A stretch of 64,000 nucleotides of DNA, from contig JAJDJS010000001.1 of the NCBI GenBank assembly GCA_030267325.1, positions 62,001 through 126,000 on the forward strand, read 5' to 3'. Source of the DNA: Desulfosarcina sp. OttesenSCG-928-A07. GTDB lineage: Bacteria; Desulfobacterota; Desulfobacteria; Desulfobacterales; Desulfosarcinaceae. Position numbers and translations under genes: made by a program. The notes beneath the pieces are model-generated. The model did no database searches. It worked only from the letters and a program-made list of their open reading frames with translations, and was not told the DNA's origin. Positions 43,051 to 52,159 of the stretch are shown here, one piece after another. Each line of letters begins with the position of its first letter. Position 1 is the first letter of the stretch.

Positions 43051-43179
43051 AAAACCGGTTTCCTGCAGCAGCTGGACAAAGGAAGAGCGGAGCGTGTGGC
43101 GGAAAGGGCTGCCAAAGTCCAAGAATGGATGAAAAAAAGACATGATGACGATCTTCCGGAAAGCACAGAAACAACGTGA
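43051..43179 (+). other. Coding-like fragment without a start
   Basis: An open frame after TAG at 43048 encodes 42 residues with a helical, charged look (FLQQLDKGRAERVAERAAK then VQEWMKKRHDDD). Its TGA overlaps the GTG at 43176. No ATG, GTG or TTG precedes the coding-looking part. It is probably a gene remnant or chance. Confidence 0.25.
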
Positions 43180-43820
43180 CACCCACAAAACAGCTTGTCT
43201 CAAAAATGAATGACTACCAGAAAGAACAGCTTGATACCGTGTCTGTTGTGAAAACGGGGCTTTCACGAATGGGTGAGGTCGGACGCCGGGAATTGATGGT
43301 CTGTATTGATTCTTACATGGCTTTCAGGAAGACCGTGGATGAATTTCTCTCTTCCCATTTCCGGGACATCTGCACTGAAACCTGTTTTGCCAGCCAGACC
43401 AGCGCGTGCTGCGGAAAAGACAGCATTATCACGTTTTTTGCCGATACGGTGGTCAATGCCCTGGCTGCCACGCCAAACCAACTGGATCTTCTGGAACATG
43501 TGCTTCTGAGCGAAAATACCGGCCATCGGTGCGTGTATCTTTCGCCTGACGGGTGTGTGTGGACGGTCCGGCCCATTGTTTGCGCCATGTTTCTCTGCGA
43601 CCGGGCCATGGAAGCGGTTTTTTCCCAGTGGCCGGAAGCCAAAACCCAATGGAATGACCTGCGCTGCCGGGAAAAAGACTTCAAGTGGCCGGATCAGCCG
43701 GTGCTGTTTGACCATCTGGAAAAAGTATTTCTGAATCTGGGATTGCGCTCGTCTCTGATGCACCTCAACTTCAGTCCGGGACTATTGAATGTGAAAAGAA
43801 AGGCAGGGCTGTTGTTGTGA
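43176..43820 (+). CDS. Cys-rich hypothetical protein
   Basis: A 214-residue soluble protein. Cysteines cluster as DICTETCFASQTSACCGKDSI (residues 65-82), then HRCVYLSPDGCVW and RPIVCAMFLCD, a layout that recalls the zinc/iron-chelating UPF0153 (YkgJ-like) proteins, in which Cys bind a metal or an Fe-S cluster. The family is not certain. The GTG start is chosen because it overlaps an upstream stop; ATG codons at 43206 and 43269 are alternatives. The downstream gene overlaps by 4 bp (GTGA). Confidence 0.65.
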   Translation: MTPTKQLVSKMNDYQKEQLDTVSVVKTGLSRMGEVGRRELMVCIDSYMAFRKTVDEFLSSHFRDICTETCFASQTSACCGKDSIITFFADTVVNALAATPNQLDLLEHVLLSENTGHRCVYLSPDGCVWTVRPIVCAMFLCDRAMEAVFSQWPEAKTQWNDLRCREKDFKWPDQPVLFDHLEKVFLNLGLRSSLMHLNFSPGLLNVKRKAGLLL

Positions 43821-46090
43821 AGGGGAAAGTCAACGTCTATCGTCAGGGATATCGGAAAATGGACGCGCCACTGTTTTTCCCTGCCGCCTTTTTGAAATGC
43901 TTTCCATCCGGTGCCCGGCGTGCGGCATTGGCCGGATTGCACAGAACATATGCTGTTTTCTGGATGGGAGTGATGATATGGGGTTGGCTCATCCCGGTGG
44001 CAGCGGGTGCTGCTGAAGACATGTCGCTGACCGCAAAGGGATTTTATCGGTCCCTCACCCCGGCGTCGCTGCGGGAAACCATTGGCGGTCGTTCTCTTTC
44101 TGGCGTGAGCGCGGAAACCGGTCCTGGCACAGACGATTTTGTCGGGTTCACGCCCCTCATGCGGGCGGCATCGGAAACTCCGTATCCGGAAGTGATTGAT
44201 ATTCTGATCAAAGCGGGCTGTGATGGGGATGCGGTGGCTTACAGGCGCTGGGTATTTGAACAACAGGATCCAATCAAGCTTTCGCTTTACCCCCACACCC
44301 CCATCACCTTTGCCGTTGAAAATCCCAATCCGGAAGTTCTTTCCGCCTTGCTCCGCCACCATCCCAAAAGCGTTGCTGACGGTGAAATCAGCATGTGGAC
44401 CGCCCTGGCCACGGCCGCACGGAAAGGCAAACACGCGCATTTTTCCGCCCTGGTCAGTGCGGACAGCTTTCCCCGGCCGGATGCGCCGGAAGCCGGAGCC
44501 CAGGCTGCGGTGTTGTGGGGAATTCTGGTGGACATCAACCGGCCGGAAAACACGCTGGTTGTGGATCCTGTTGCTGCATCCAAAATGGCAGAAACATTGA
44601 TCCGCGCCGGCTACATTCCTGCTGCCGGCTTCCTGAGGCGCGCGCTTTCCGCCGGCCAGAACGATGTGGCCTTACAGATCATCCGGGCCGGTGTTTCGCC
44701 CAAGGGAAAGGATTTGTTGTGGGAGGCCGTATATCGATATCCATTCGACAAAGAAAACCATTTGCCCGACCCTTCGCCTGAACTCATCGCCCAGCTTCTC
44801 AACTACAATGATCCAAATGTGGGACCAGAGCCGCCGCTTTTGGTGGCGTGCAGACTTGGCGTTGATGTCCGCATCGTGAAAATGCTGGTGGCGGCAGGCG
44901 CGAAACCGGATTTTTCCAAACATCCATTTGCATCCAAACACGCTGACGCGCTTCTGCCGGATGCGCTGCTTGAAGCGGTGCTTTCCTCGGCCAGAGATAA
45001 TCCCGCGCTGGTGGCCTGTCTGCTGGAACTTGGCATTGTCCCCTCTGCCTTGCGGGAGCCGGGCCTTCTGGTGCAAGCGTCAAAATGGCCAGTGCCAAAA
45101 CCGGAATCTGCCATTGTACTGATCCGCGCAGGCGCGGATCCCAGAGAATTGCGGGCCGATCCGTCCACACGAGAATTTGGCAGAATGATTGGCGTGCTGG
45201 ATGAAGACGGTATTCCCTGTGTGCGGTATGCGCCGTCGCCCGCTTTTGTGCGCGGCCTGGCCCATGATAAAAAAATGATGATGGCATGGGCCTTCCGAAA
45301 TCGCAGAAAAGCGTTGGTCGACCGAGGGTTTTACAGGGTTGCTGATGTGGCGGATGTTCGGCGTGTGATCGGACGGATGTCCCTTGATAAAAAATTTGAA
45401 GAGGATTTTGTAACGTATGGGGCATACGGAATTCTGTATAATTTGTTTGGCATTCAACCCCGAAAAAAAGTGTCCCGGCGGGAAGTCTTTCCGCTGATGG
45501 AAGCTGCCATGGCAACCGACCATCCCGGTGTCATCGCCTTGCTTGCCAAAGCCGGGGCAGATGTGAACGCCAGAAACGCCTATGCCCTGGATTGCGCGAT
45601 GGAAAACCCCAACCCTGCAATTCTGGAAGCGCTTCTGCGCCTGAAACCGGATATCGGGAAGGGATTGGGGCATCATTTATGGCTGAGCGATGCCCTGCCG
45701 GAGCATATCGCCGTTCTGGTGGCGGAAGGCGTTGACCTCAACACCGATATCCCCCTTGCACTGATTTCTGAAGCCCTGCACTATGACAACCTGCCCGTGG
45801 CCCGTGCGTTGCTGCGCGCCGGAGCAGATCCCGACAAGACGGATCAAGATGGCGAGCGGGCACTTTTTCGAGCGGTTTCCGGTGGACACTATGATTTTGC
45901 CTTGAGCCTCATCGAAGCTGGCGCTGATCCTGTTTTTGACGGACCCTGCGGCCGATCATTCCTGAAAATCCTGGAACGCTCCTGTCCAAAGGCGGATGAT
46001 GAAAAAGGAAAAGCAGATTACAGGCATTTGCGTGAGCAGGTGAAAGCCGCGTATGGATCACGGAAAATGACATCGCCGCCGGGCAACTGA
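43817..46090 (+). CDS. Exported ankyrin-repeat-like protein
   Basis: A 757-residue protein starting at a GTG overlapping the previous stop; an ATG at 43859 is an alternative. A hydrophobic segment (VFWMGVMIWGWLIPVAAGAA, about residues 47-66) ending AGA-AE predicts export. Ankyrin-type units recur, for example PLMRAASETPYPEVIDILIKAG, PLMEAAMATDHPGVIALLAKA and ARALLRAGADPDKTDQDGE, with diverged units between. Such repeats bind proteins. The Cys-rich protein is translationally coupled to it. The partner is unknown. Confidence 0.85.
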   Translation: MKGKVNVYRQGYRKMDAPLFFPAAFLKCFPSGARRAALAGLHRTYAVFWMGVMIWGWLIPVAAGAAEDMSLTAKGFYRSLTPASLRETIGGRSLSGVSAETGPGTDDFVGFTPLMRAASETPYPEVIDILIKAGCDGDAVAYRRWVFEQQDPIKLSLYPHTPITFAVENPNPEVLSALLRHHPKSVADGEISMWTALATAARKGKHAHFSALVSADSFPRPDAPEAGAQAAVLWGILVDINRPENTLVVDPVAASKMAETLIRAGYIPAAGFLRRALSAGQNDVALQIIRAGVSPKGKDLLWEAVYRYPFDKENHLPDPSPELIAQLLNYNDPNVGPEPPLLVACRLGVDVRIVKMLVAAGAKPDFSKHPFASKHADALLPDALLEAVLSSARDNPALVACLLELGIVPSALREPGLLVQASKWPVPKPESAIVLIRAGADPRELRADPSTREFGRMIGVLDEDGIPCVRYAPSPAFVRGLAHDKKMMMAWAFRNRRKALVDRGFYRVADVADVRRVIGRMSLDKKFEEDFVTYGAYGILYNLFGIQPRKKVSRREVFPLMEAAMATDHPGVIALLAKAGADVNARNAYALDCAMENPNPAILEALLRLKPDIGKGLGHHLWLSDALPEHIAVLVAEGVDLNTDIPLALISEALHYDNLPVARALLRAGADPDKTDQDGERALFRAVSGGHYDFALSLIEAGADPVFDGPCGRSFLKILERSCPKADDEKGKADYRHLREQVKAAYGSRKMTSPPGN

Positions 46091-46255
46091 ACGGCGCCAC
46101 CTCCCAGCACCCCACCCTCGTCCATAAAATAAATTGTATGTTTTTGCTGTAATATTTTTATATTTCCTGTATTTAATAAACCGAGATTATTAAATCGCAA
46201 TTATTTATCCTGTCAGAATGTTTGTTGTTTTTCTGCAAATTACACAAAACAACGA

Positions 46256-46361
46256 GATAGTGTCGTCTCGAGTTTGTAACAGTTTGAAATCATGAGTATT
46301 GGCAAAATCACGAGATCTTATTTTATATAATAAATTCAAATCATTACATTTCTTAAAGTCA
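46256..46361 (-). repeat. MITE-like repeat, inverted copy
   Basis: Reverse complement of the repeat at 48217-48332: AGTGTCGTCTCGAGTTTGTA..., CAAAATCACGAGATCTT and TTCTTAA at its right end. It lies in the AT-rich 466-bp gap before the ligase gene; nothing else coding is in that gap. Confidence 0.8.
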
Positions 46362-46469
46362 CGCGATCGAATCAATCGCATTGTGGTAAGTATCTCAACC
46401 TGTGCTGAATCGGCTCTCGGCCTTTGGTTTCCGGATCAGACCTCATTTGGATATGCTGGTGTTTGTTGT

Positions 46470-46545
46470 TGGATCGTGTCTTTTTTACATCCTGATAATT
46501 TGAAATTATTCTTTATTTATAAGATTCCACGACACCCTGTTCAGA
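46470..46545 (+). repeat. Shortened MITE-like repeat, direct copy
   Basis: GGATCGTGTC..ATAATTTGAAATT at the left and CACGACACCCTGTTC at the right match the ends of the 115-bp family but the middle is missing. It lies just before the ligase ribosome site and could contribute its promoter. Confidence 0.5.
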
Positions 46546-46556
46546 GGAGAAAAAAA

Positions 46557-48221
46557 ATGGCTTACACAATTATTGACGGCTGTCCATCAACCTCAGGAGA
46601 CGATTTTCAACTCAACACGACCACTCTTCTCAAGCACGCGGCCCGCGTTTATCCGGAAGTGGAAGTCGTTTCCCGCAGATCCGACGGGACACTTTTTCGC
46701 TACAATTACAAAGGGGTCCACGAGAGATGCCAGCAGATGGCCAACGCCCTGGTCCGGCTCGGTGTAAAACCCGGTGATCGCATTGGTGTCATGGGCTGGA
46801 ATACGCACCGATATTTTGAGCTTTATTTTGCGATTTCAGGCATTGGTGCGGCGGTTCTTCAAATGAATCTCCGGCTTCCGCCTCACGACCTTTCCTATGT
46901 CGTCAATCACAGTGAGGCAAAATTCATTTTTGTGGATGAAAGCCTGGTTCCCCTTGTGGAGGCTGTTGCCGGAGATCTGAAAACCGTGGAAGGGTTTGTG
47001 GTCATGACGGATGAGAAGCTGGATGAAAACCGGGTTCAACTCCGTCCGGTCATGAGTTATGAAACCCTCATGGCAGCAGAAGAGCCTGTCTTTGACTGGC
47101 CCATGATCAACGAGCGATCCACCTACAGCGCCTCTTACAGCTCCGGAACCACAGGAAAACCCAAGGGTGTGTATTATTCCCACCGGTGCATTTATCTCCA
47201 CACCACAGCCGTGGTCATTGATCAGCGGGTTTGCCACAATGACGTTATTATACAGATTGTCCCGATGTTTCATTGCCAGGGATGGGGGCTCTGGCTCTGC
47301 GGACCCATGACAGGGGCCAAAATGGTCTTTCCTGGCCCGTATTCCGTTGATACGGCCGGCGCCCTGGTGGATTTGATTGTATCTGAAAAAGTCACCTTCG
47401 GTGGCGGATCACCGGCTATTTTCATGCCCATGCTGGAATACATTCGAACCCTGCCGGAAAAACCGGATCTTTCCGGTCTTCGCATGGTTTCAGGGGCCAG
47501 CGAGCCGCCCCTGTCCATGATGCAGGGATATTGGGATCTCGGGCATGCCCAGATTGTTCATGGGTACGGGGCAACGGAAACCACGCCCATTATTCTCATC
47601 AACACACCCAAACCCGCTATTGATCACTGGCCCCAGGAAGACAAATGGAACAATCAGAGAAAACAGGGACTTCCGCTTCCGGGAAGTGAATGCAAAATTG
47701 TGGATGCAGAAGGCCATGCGGTTCCGTCGGATGGCGAAACCATGGGAGAAATCCTTTTTCGGGGGCCGTGGGTGACCCGTGAATATTACGACGACCCGCG
47801 AACCATCGACTGTTTTACCGAAGACGGATTCTGGAAAAGCGGAGATGTCGGCACCGTTGATGCCCATGGCTATGTGAAAGTTACCGACCGGATCAAGGAT
47901 GTTATCAAAAGCGGCGGTGAATGGATCTCTTCCATTGACCTGGAAAATGCCATCATGGGCAATGAAAATGTCCTGGAAGCCTGTGTGGTGGGTCTTTCTC
48001 ATCCCAAATGGGACGAACGGCCTGTGGCCTTTGTGGTGCTGAATCCCTACCGTGCCGACAAATCCGTCACCAAAGAAGATATTCTCAAGAGACTTGAAGG
48101 TCGGTTCGCCAAATGGCAGCTTCCGGACGAAGTGATTTTTGTGGATGAGCTTCCCAAAACCAGCGTGGGAAAATTGGATAAAAAAGTACTTCGGGCTGAA
48201 AATGAACACTTCTTTAGATAG
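46557..48221 (+). CDS. AMP-forming acyl-CoA ligase
   Basis: A 554-residue ANL-family enzyme that would activate a carboxylic acid with ATP and CoA. A3 motif [17 protein letters not shown]5 [11 protein letters not shown]7/A8 [31 protein letters not shown], and the A10 lysine in [10 protein letters not shown] are intact. It is most like medium/long-chain fatty-acid ligases; the acid is unknown. ATG 46557 follows GAGGAG; an ATG at 46299 sits within a repeat and is rejected. The stop codon lies at the edge of the right-hand repeat copy, so the gene is boxed between inverted repeats. Confidence 0.93.
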   Translation: MAYTIIDGCPSTSGDDFQLNTTTLLKHAARVYPEVEVVSRRSDGTLFRYNYKGVHERCQQMANALVRLGVKPGDRIGVMGWNTHRYFELYFAISGIGAAVLQMNLRLPPHDLSYVVNHSEAKFIFVDESLVPLVEAVAGDLKTVEGFVVMTDEKLDENRVQLRPVMSYETLMAAEEPVFDWPMINERSTYSASYSSGTTGKPKGVYYSHRCIYLHTTAVVIDQRVCHNDVIIQIVPMFHCQGWGLWLCGPMTGAKMVFPGPYSVDTAGALVDLIVSEKVTFGGGSPAIFMPMLEYIRTLPEKPDLSGLRMVSGASEPPLSMMQGYWDLGHAQIVHGYGATETTPIILINTPKPAIDHWPQEDKWNNQRKQGLPLPGSECKIVDAEGHAVPSDGETMGEILFRGPWVTREYYDDPRTIDCFTEDGFWKSGDVGTVDAHGYVKVTDRIKDVIKSGGEWISSIDLENAIMGNENVLEACVVGLSHPKWDERPVAFVVLNPYRADKSVTKEDILKRLEGRFAKWQLPDEVIFVDELPKTSVGKLDKKVLRAENEHFFR

Positions 48222-48332
48222 TGTCCCCTTAAGAAATATAACGATTTGAATTGATTCCATCAAACAAGATCTCGTGATTTTGCAAACACTCAATGATTTC
48301 AAACGGTTACAAACTCGAGACGACACTGTCTA
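48217..48332 (+). repeat. MITE-like repeat, right-hand copy
   Basis: ATAGTGTCCCCTTAAGAAAT at the left, AAACAAGATCTCGTGATTTTG in the middle and GACGACACTGTCTA at the right. The TAG of the ligase gene is in its left edge. It pairs in inverted orientation with 46256-46361. Confidence 0.85.
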
Positions 48333-48359
48333 AGGTCTGACATGACATCGGAGAAAATC

Positions 48360-49376
48360 ATGGTCGCGGAATTCAACCTGAAAAGAGATGTGCTTCAAAA
48401 AGGCCTCTGCACCTTGTGCGGCGCCTGTATGGACGGGTGCCCTTATCTGAAAAACATCGCTGATCATCTGGTCATGCCCTTTCAGTGCAGTGCGGGGGAG
48501 GGGCGCTGTCTTGCCGTGTGTCCGTGCCTTCCCACAGACTGGGAAGATGTGCGAAAACGCTTTTTGGGAGACAGTGCGGCAGATCCCGATATCGGGGTGA
48601 TCGCTGGTGTTTACAAGGTTCGGGCAAAACATCCGATTTCCCGTTGTCAGAACGGCGGAACCGTAAGTGCCCTCTTGGCTTATGGCATGGATGCGGGGCT
48701 TGGGGAATCAGCCCTTCTCACCCGATCCTCAGGTGGACTTGAGCCCGAACCCTTCTGGGCAAAAAGCCCGGAAGATATTCAGGAAGCGGCCGGCTCCAAG
48801 TATTTTGCCGCAGGAAGTTTACGGCTTTTGAATGACCGTCACCGGCAGTGGGACAAGCCCGTTATGGTGGTCGGTCGCCCCTGCCAGATCCGGGCGCTGC
48901 GAAAAATACAAATCCATGAACAGTCCACAGGCCATACCTCCCCTGTTCTTTCCATCGGGCTTTTCTGCACCTGGCAGCTTTCCTGGTCTTTTGGAGATTT
49001 TCTGGCACAGGAATTTCCCGGAAAGAAAGTTCAGCGCATTGCCATTTCCCTTCAGGGTCTTGAAGTGGATTTCGGAGAAGGACCGCAGCCGGTTTCCATG
49101 GATGGGGTAAGGGCCCACATGCGTTCGGCTTGCCACTATTGCCTGGATATGACGGCCGAACTTGCCGATATTGCCGTGGGTGCCTTTGAGCAGGAAGCGG
49201 GGTGGAATACGCTCATTGTTCGGAGCAAGGCCGGCATGGACTGGTTTGAAGGGGCAAAAAACAGGGGCGATCTTCTGGTGGCAGCATACCCGGAAGCGGA
49301 ATTGCAGCGCCTGAAAGCAGCCGCTCACAACAAAGCCCGGCGCGGCCTTGAAAAAATTCGTTCGGAAGCTGTGTAA
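48360..49376 (+). CDS. FrhB-like coenzyme F420 / ferredoxin oxidoreductase subunit
   Basis: A 338-residue FrhB_FdhB family protein that normally carries FAD and [4Fe-4S] clusters. The N terminus LCTLCGACMDGCPYLKN is a ferredoxin-type motif; SRCQNGGTVSALLAYGM, VVGRPCQIRALRK and HYCLDMTAELADIAVGAFE are family motifs. It may pass electrons between ferredoxin and the IorAB or GlcDF proteins encoded next. ATG 48360 follows GGAG and is preferred to ATG 48342. Confidence 0.9.
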   Translation: MVAEFNLKRDVLQKGLCTLCGACMDGCPYLKNIADHLVMPFQCSAGEGRCLAVCPCLPTDWEDVRKRFLGDSAADPDIGVIAGVYKVRAKHPISRCQNGGTVSALLAYGMDAGLGESALLTRSSGGLEPEPFWAKSPEDIQEAAGSKYFAAGSLRLLNDRHRQWDKPVMVVGRPCQIRALRKIQIHEQSTGHTSPVLSIGLFCTWQLSWSFGDFLAQEFPGKKVQRIAISLQGLEVDFGEGPQPVSMDGVRAHMRSACHYCLDMTAELADIAVGAFEQEAGWNTLIVRSKAGMDWFEGAKNRGDLLVAAYPEAELQRLKAAAHNKARRGLEKIRSEAV

Positions 49377-49527
49377 GGCAAATGGCCTGATGATGGCATC
49401 TGATGTTGAGCCCCACCTCCGACCGCTTGGGAAGAGGGCGCAATGTTTGGCGGGTATATTGATTTCGGAAAACAGCCTGACTTTTTGAAAACAGAAAAAC
49501 AGGGAATCACCATAAAGGACAAAACCC

Positions 49528-51489
49528 ATGGAATGGATGACAACACTGGACAGTCCGGGCAAGGTCTTTTTGTTACAGGGAAACGAAGCCATTGTGCGGG
49601 GCGCCCTTGAGGCAGGCATTCATTTTGCCGCAGCCTATCCGGGTTCCCCGTCTTCGGAAATTCTCACCATGCTGGGCCGCATTGCCGATAAAAGGGGATT
49701 TTATGCCGAATGGTCCACCAATGAAACCTGCGCCCTGGAAGCCTGCATGGGCGCATCCTTTGCCCATGCCAGGTCTCTTTGCATCATGAAGCAGAACGGC
49801 CTGATGACGGTGGGAGATGCGCTGCACACCTGCGGTCTTTCCGGTGTGAAAGGCGGCCTTGTCCTTGTGGTGGCAGACGATCCTTCCGCCCATTCCAGCA
49901 CCAATGAATTTGATTCCCGGAATATGGCTGTTTCAGCCAATATTCCCATGCTGGAGCCGTCCACCATCCAGGACGCCAAGGATATGATTCCCTATGCCTT
50001 TGAGCTTTCGGAACAGCTTCAGCAGATTGTCATGATCCGCACGGTCACGCGCATCAACCACGGCAGGTCCAATGTGGTGCTGGGGGAACTTCCAAAAAGT
50101 CTGAGGCCGCTTAAGGCCATTGGTGAATGGGATCGTTTTGTGGGTATCAACTGGTTCCACGAATCCCAGTGGGAAAAGATGGATCAGGCAGGCGAGATTT
50201 TTGAGAAAAGCCCTTTTAACACTTATGAAGGCCCGGAAAAGCCCGCGCTTCTCATCATTACCAGCGGAACCGGAAGGCTTTATTCCCGCGAGGCACTGGA
50301 TACGCTGGAAGAAGGAATGTCCGTGGAAGTGTTCAGAAACCACTGGTTTCATTCCCGCGAGGCCCTGGATACGCCGGAAGTGCGGAACAAGATCGGCATC
50401 CTTTCCATTGGAACAAGCTGGCCTTTGCCCGAGCGCCTTGTCCTCGGTCATGCAAAAAAGGCGGGGAAAATCCTTGTTGTTGAAGAAGTGGATCCTTTTC
50501 TTGAAAGGGGTGTTGCCGCCATCCTCGGAAAGGAAAAGGATTTTTCCGTAGAGATTCTCGGAAAGGGAAAAAATGGCGTTCTGCCCAGGGTATTTGAACT
50601 GGATCCAGACCGGGTGCGAAATGCCATTGCCAAAGCGCTGGGCGTGGATGCTAAGGATGAAGTCCCAGCCCCTGCGCCTGCCGCCGGCGTAACGGCAAGG
50701 GAGCTGACCTTCTGCGCCGGATGCCCCCACAGGGCCACTTTTTTTATTGTGAAGCAAGCACTGGAACTGACGGAAACCCAAGGTGTGGTCATGGGCGATA
50801 TCGGGTGTTACACCCTGGGCGCCCAGCGTGCCGGCCATTATCTCATCAGCTTTCTGGGCTGCATGGGTGCGGGCATCAATGCGGCCGAAGGCCTCGGACA
50901 GCTCAACCGCTTTGGCTTTGATCAGCCTGTTGTGGCCTTTTCCGGGGATTCCACTTTTTTTCATTCCTGTCTTCCTGGCCTTGTCAATGCCCGCTACCAC
51001 AATGCCAACATGCTGTTTGTGATCCTCGACAATTCCGCCACTGCCATGACGGGTTTTCAGCCCCATCCGGGAATCGGGCGAACAGCCATGGGCCATCCGG
51101 CGGAGCCTGTTTCCATCCAGAAGGTTGTGGAAGCCATCGGCTGTCCGGTAACCACCGCAGATCCTTATGATGTGGAAGGCGGCATCCGGCTGGTTTACGA
51201 TCTTTTGAAGCAGCCGGGTTTGAAAGTGCTGATTTTCCAGCAGCCCTGCGTGACCGCCCATATCCGGACAATCGAAAAGACAAAAATCTGGGTGGACCCG
51301 GAACTTTGCCGGGGAGACGCCTGCGGATGCGGAAGATTTTGCAGCCGAATCTGGGGATGTCCCGCTAATATCTGGGATGATGCAAACAAACGGGCCGCCA
51401 TTGACGAGGTGGTGTGCGCGGGCTGCGGGGTTTGCGTAAGCCTTTGTCCGGCAGGGGCCATTAAGATGGTGGAAAAGGAGGCTGTATGA
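49528..51489 (+). CDS. iorA: Indolepyruvate ferredoxin oxidoreductase, alpha subunit
   Basis: A 653-residue TPP-dependent 2-oxoacid oxidoreductase that oxidises aryl-pyruvates to aryl-acetyl-CoA and reduces ferredoxin. The PFOR-type pyrimidine half has LLQGNEAIVRGALEAG and AAYPGSPSSEI; the TPP half has GDIGCYTLGA, FSGDSTFFHSC and LDNSATAMTGFQPHPG. The C terminus holds two Fe-S motifs, the first with unusual spacing (CRGDACGCGRFCSRIWGCP) and the second CAGCGVCVSLCP. A 23-residue insertion with a repeated SREALDT lies near residue 258. It overlaps iorB by 4 bp. Confidence 0.93.
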   Translation: MEWMTTLDSPGKVFLLQGNEAIVRGALEAGIHFAAAYPGSPSSEILTMLGRIADKRGFYAEWSTNETCALEACMGASFAHARSLCIMKQNGLMTVGDALHTCGLSGVKGGLVLVVADDPSAHSSTNEFDSRNMAVSANIPMLEPSTIQDAKDMIPYAFELSEQLQQIVMIRTVTRINHGRSNVVLGELPKSLRPLKAIGEWDRFVGINWFHESQWEKMDQAGEIFEKSPFNTYEGPEKPALLIITSGTGRLYSREALDTLEEGMSVEVFRNHWFHSREALDTPEVRNKIGILSIGTSWPLPERLVLGHAKKAGKILVVEEVDPFLERGVAAILGKEKDFSVEILGKGKNGVLPRVFELDPDRVRNAIAKALGVDAKDEVPAPAPAAGVTARELTFCAGCPHRATFFIVKQALELTETQGVVMGDIGCYTLGAQRAGHYLISFLGCMGAGINAAEGLGQLNRFGFDQPVVAFSGDSTFFHSCLPGLVNARYHNANMLFVILDNSATAMTGFQPHPGIGRTAMGHPAEPVSIQKVVEAIGCPVTTADPYDVEGGIRLVYDLLKQPGLKVLIFQQPCVTAHIRTIEKTKIWVDPELCRGDACGCGRFCSRIWGCPANIWDDANKRAAIDEVVCAGCGVCVSLCPAGAIKMVEKEAV

Positions 51490-52121
51490 GCGAAAAAGTG
51501 ATCCCAGATCCCCTTAATATCATCATTTGCGGCGTGGGCGGCCAGGGCAACATCGTGGCTTCCGAACTCCTTGCCTCGGCCCTGGTGGAAAAGGGATTTC
51601 GTGCGACTGTGGGCGAAACCTATGGTGCTTCCCAGCGCGGCGGCTCTGTGATGAGCCATGTGCGCATCTCCAAAACCCTGGAATACGGCGTTCTCATTCC
51701 GCAGCACAAGGCCCACCTCATTGTGGGGTTCGAACCCATGGAAACCCTGCGCATTGCCCGGGATTATGCAAATAAAGAGACAACGACGATTTTTGACCCA
51801 CGGCCCAATTATCCCTTGGGCGTTTTGATCGGGGAAGCGGCCTATCCCAGTCTTCAGGAAGTGGAGGACGAGCTTTGCGACCGCTGCGGCTTTGTATGGA
51901 AAATCCCTGCAACAGATCTGGCCCTTTCCACGGGAAATTTCCGCGCCGCCAATATTGCCCTCATGGGCGCTTTAACAGCGCTTCCCCAGGTGCCTGTGGA
52001 AGCAGCAGATTACGACCGGGTGATGGCCCAGCGATTTCCGGAAAAAGTGCTTGCCCAAAATCAGGAAGTCTTTGTTCTGGGATATGAGGCGATGAGGGAG
52101 CTGCTGGAGATGAACCGGTAG
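51486..52121 (+). CDS. iorB: Indolepyruvate ferredoxin oxidoreductase, beta subunit
   Basis: A 211-residue gamma-domain subunit of the 2-oxoacid:ferredoxin oxidoreductase family, partner of IorA. N terminus IICGVGGQGNIVASELLASAL, then GETYGASQRGGSVMSHVRIS are diagnostic. ATG overlaps the iorA stop (ATGA), and AAGGAGG lies just upstream. Cytoplasmic, in the iorAB complex. Confidence 0.95.
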   Translation: MSEKVIPDPLNIIICGVGGQGNIVASELLASALVEKGFRATVGETYGASQRGGSVMSHVRISKTLEYGVLIPQHKAHLIVGFEPMETLRIARDYANKETTTIFDPRPNYPLGVLIGEAAYPSLQEVEDELCDRCGFVWKIPATDLALSTGNFRAANIALMGALTALPQVPVEAADYDRVMAQRFPEKVLAQNQEVFVLGYEAMRELLEMNR

Positions 52122-52159
52122 ACAATATGGTTGAACGAGACCGGGAGAAGGAGAATTTT

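Noticed and set aside
46299-46556. An N-terminal extension of the acyl-CoA ligase
   Set aside because: The extension overlaps two repeat copies and has no homology-like sequence; ATG 46557 has a strong ribosome site.
49933-51261. A 442-codon open frame antisense to iorA
   Set aside because: It is a shadow of iorA with no ribosome site or family features.
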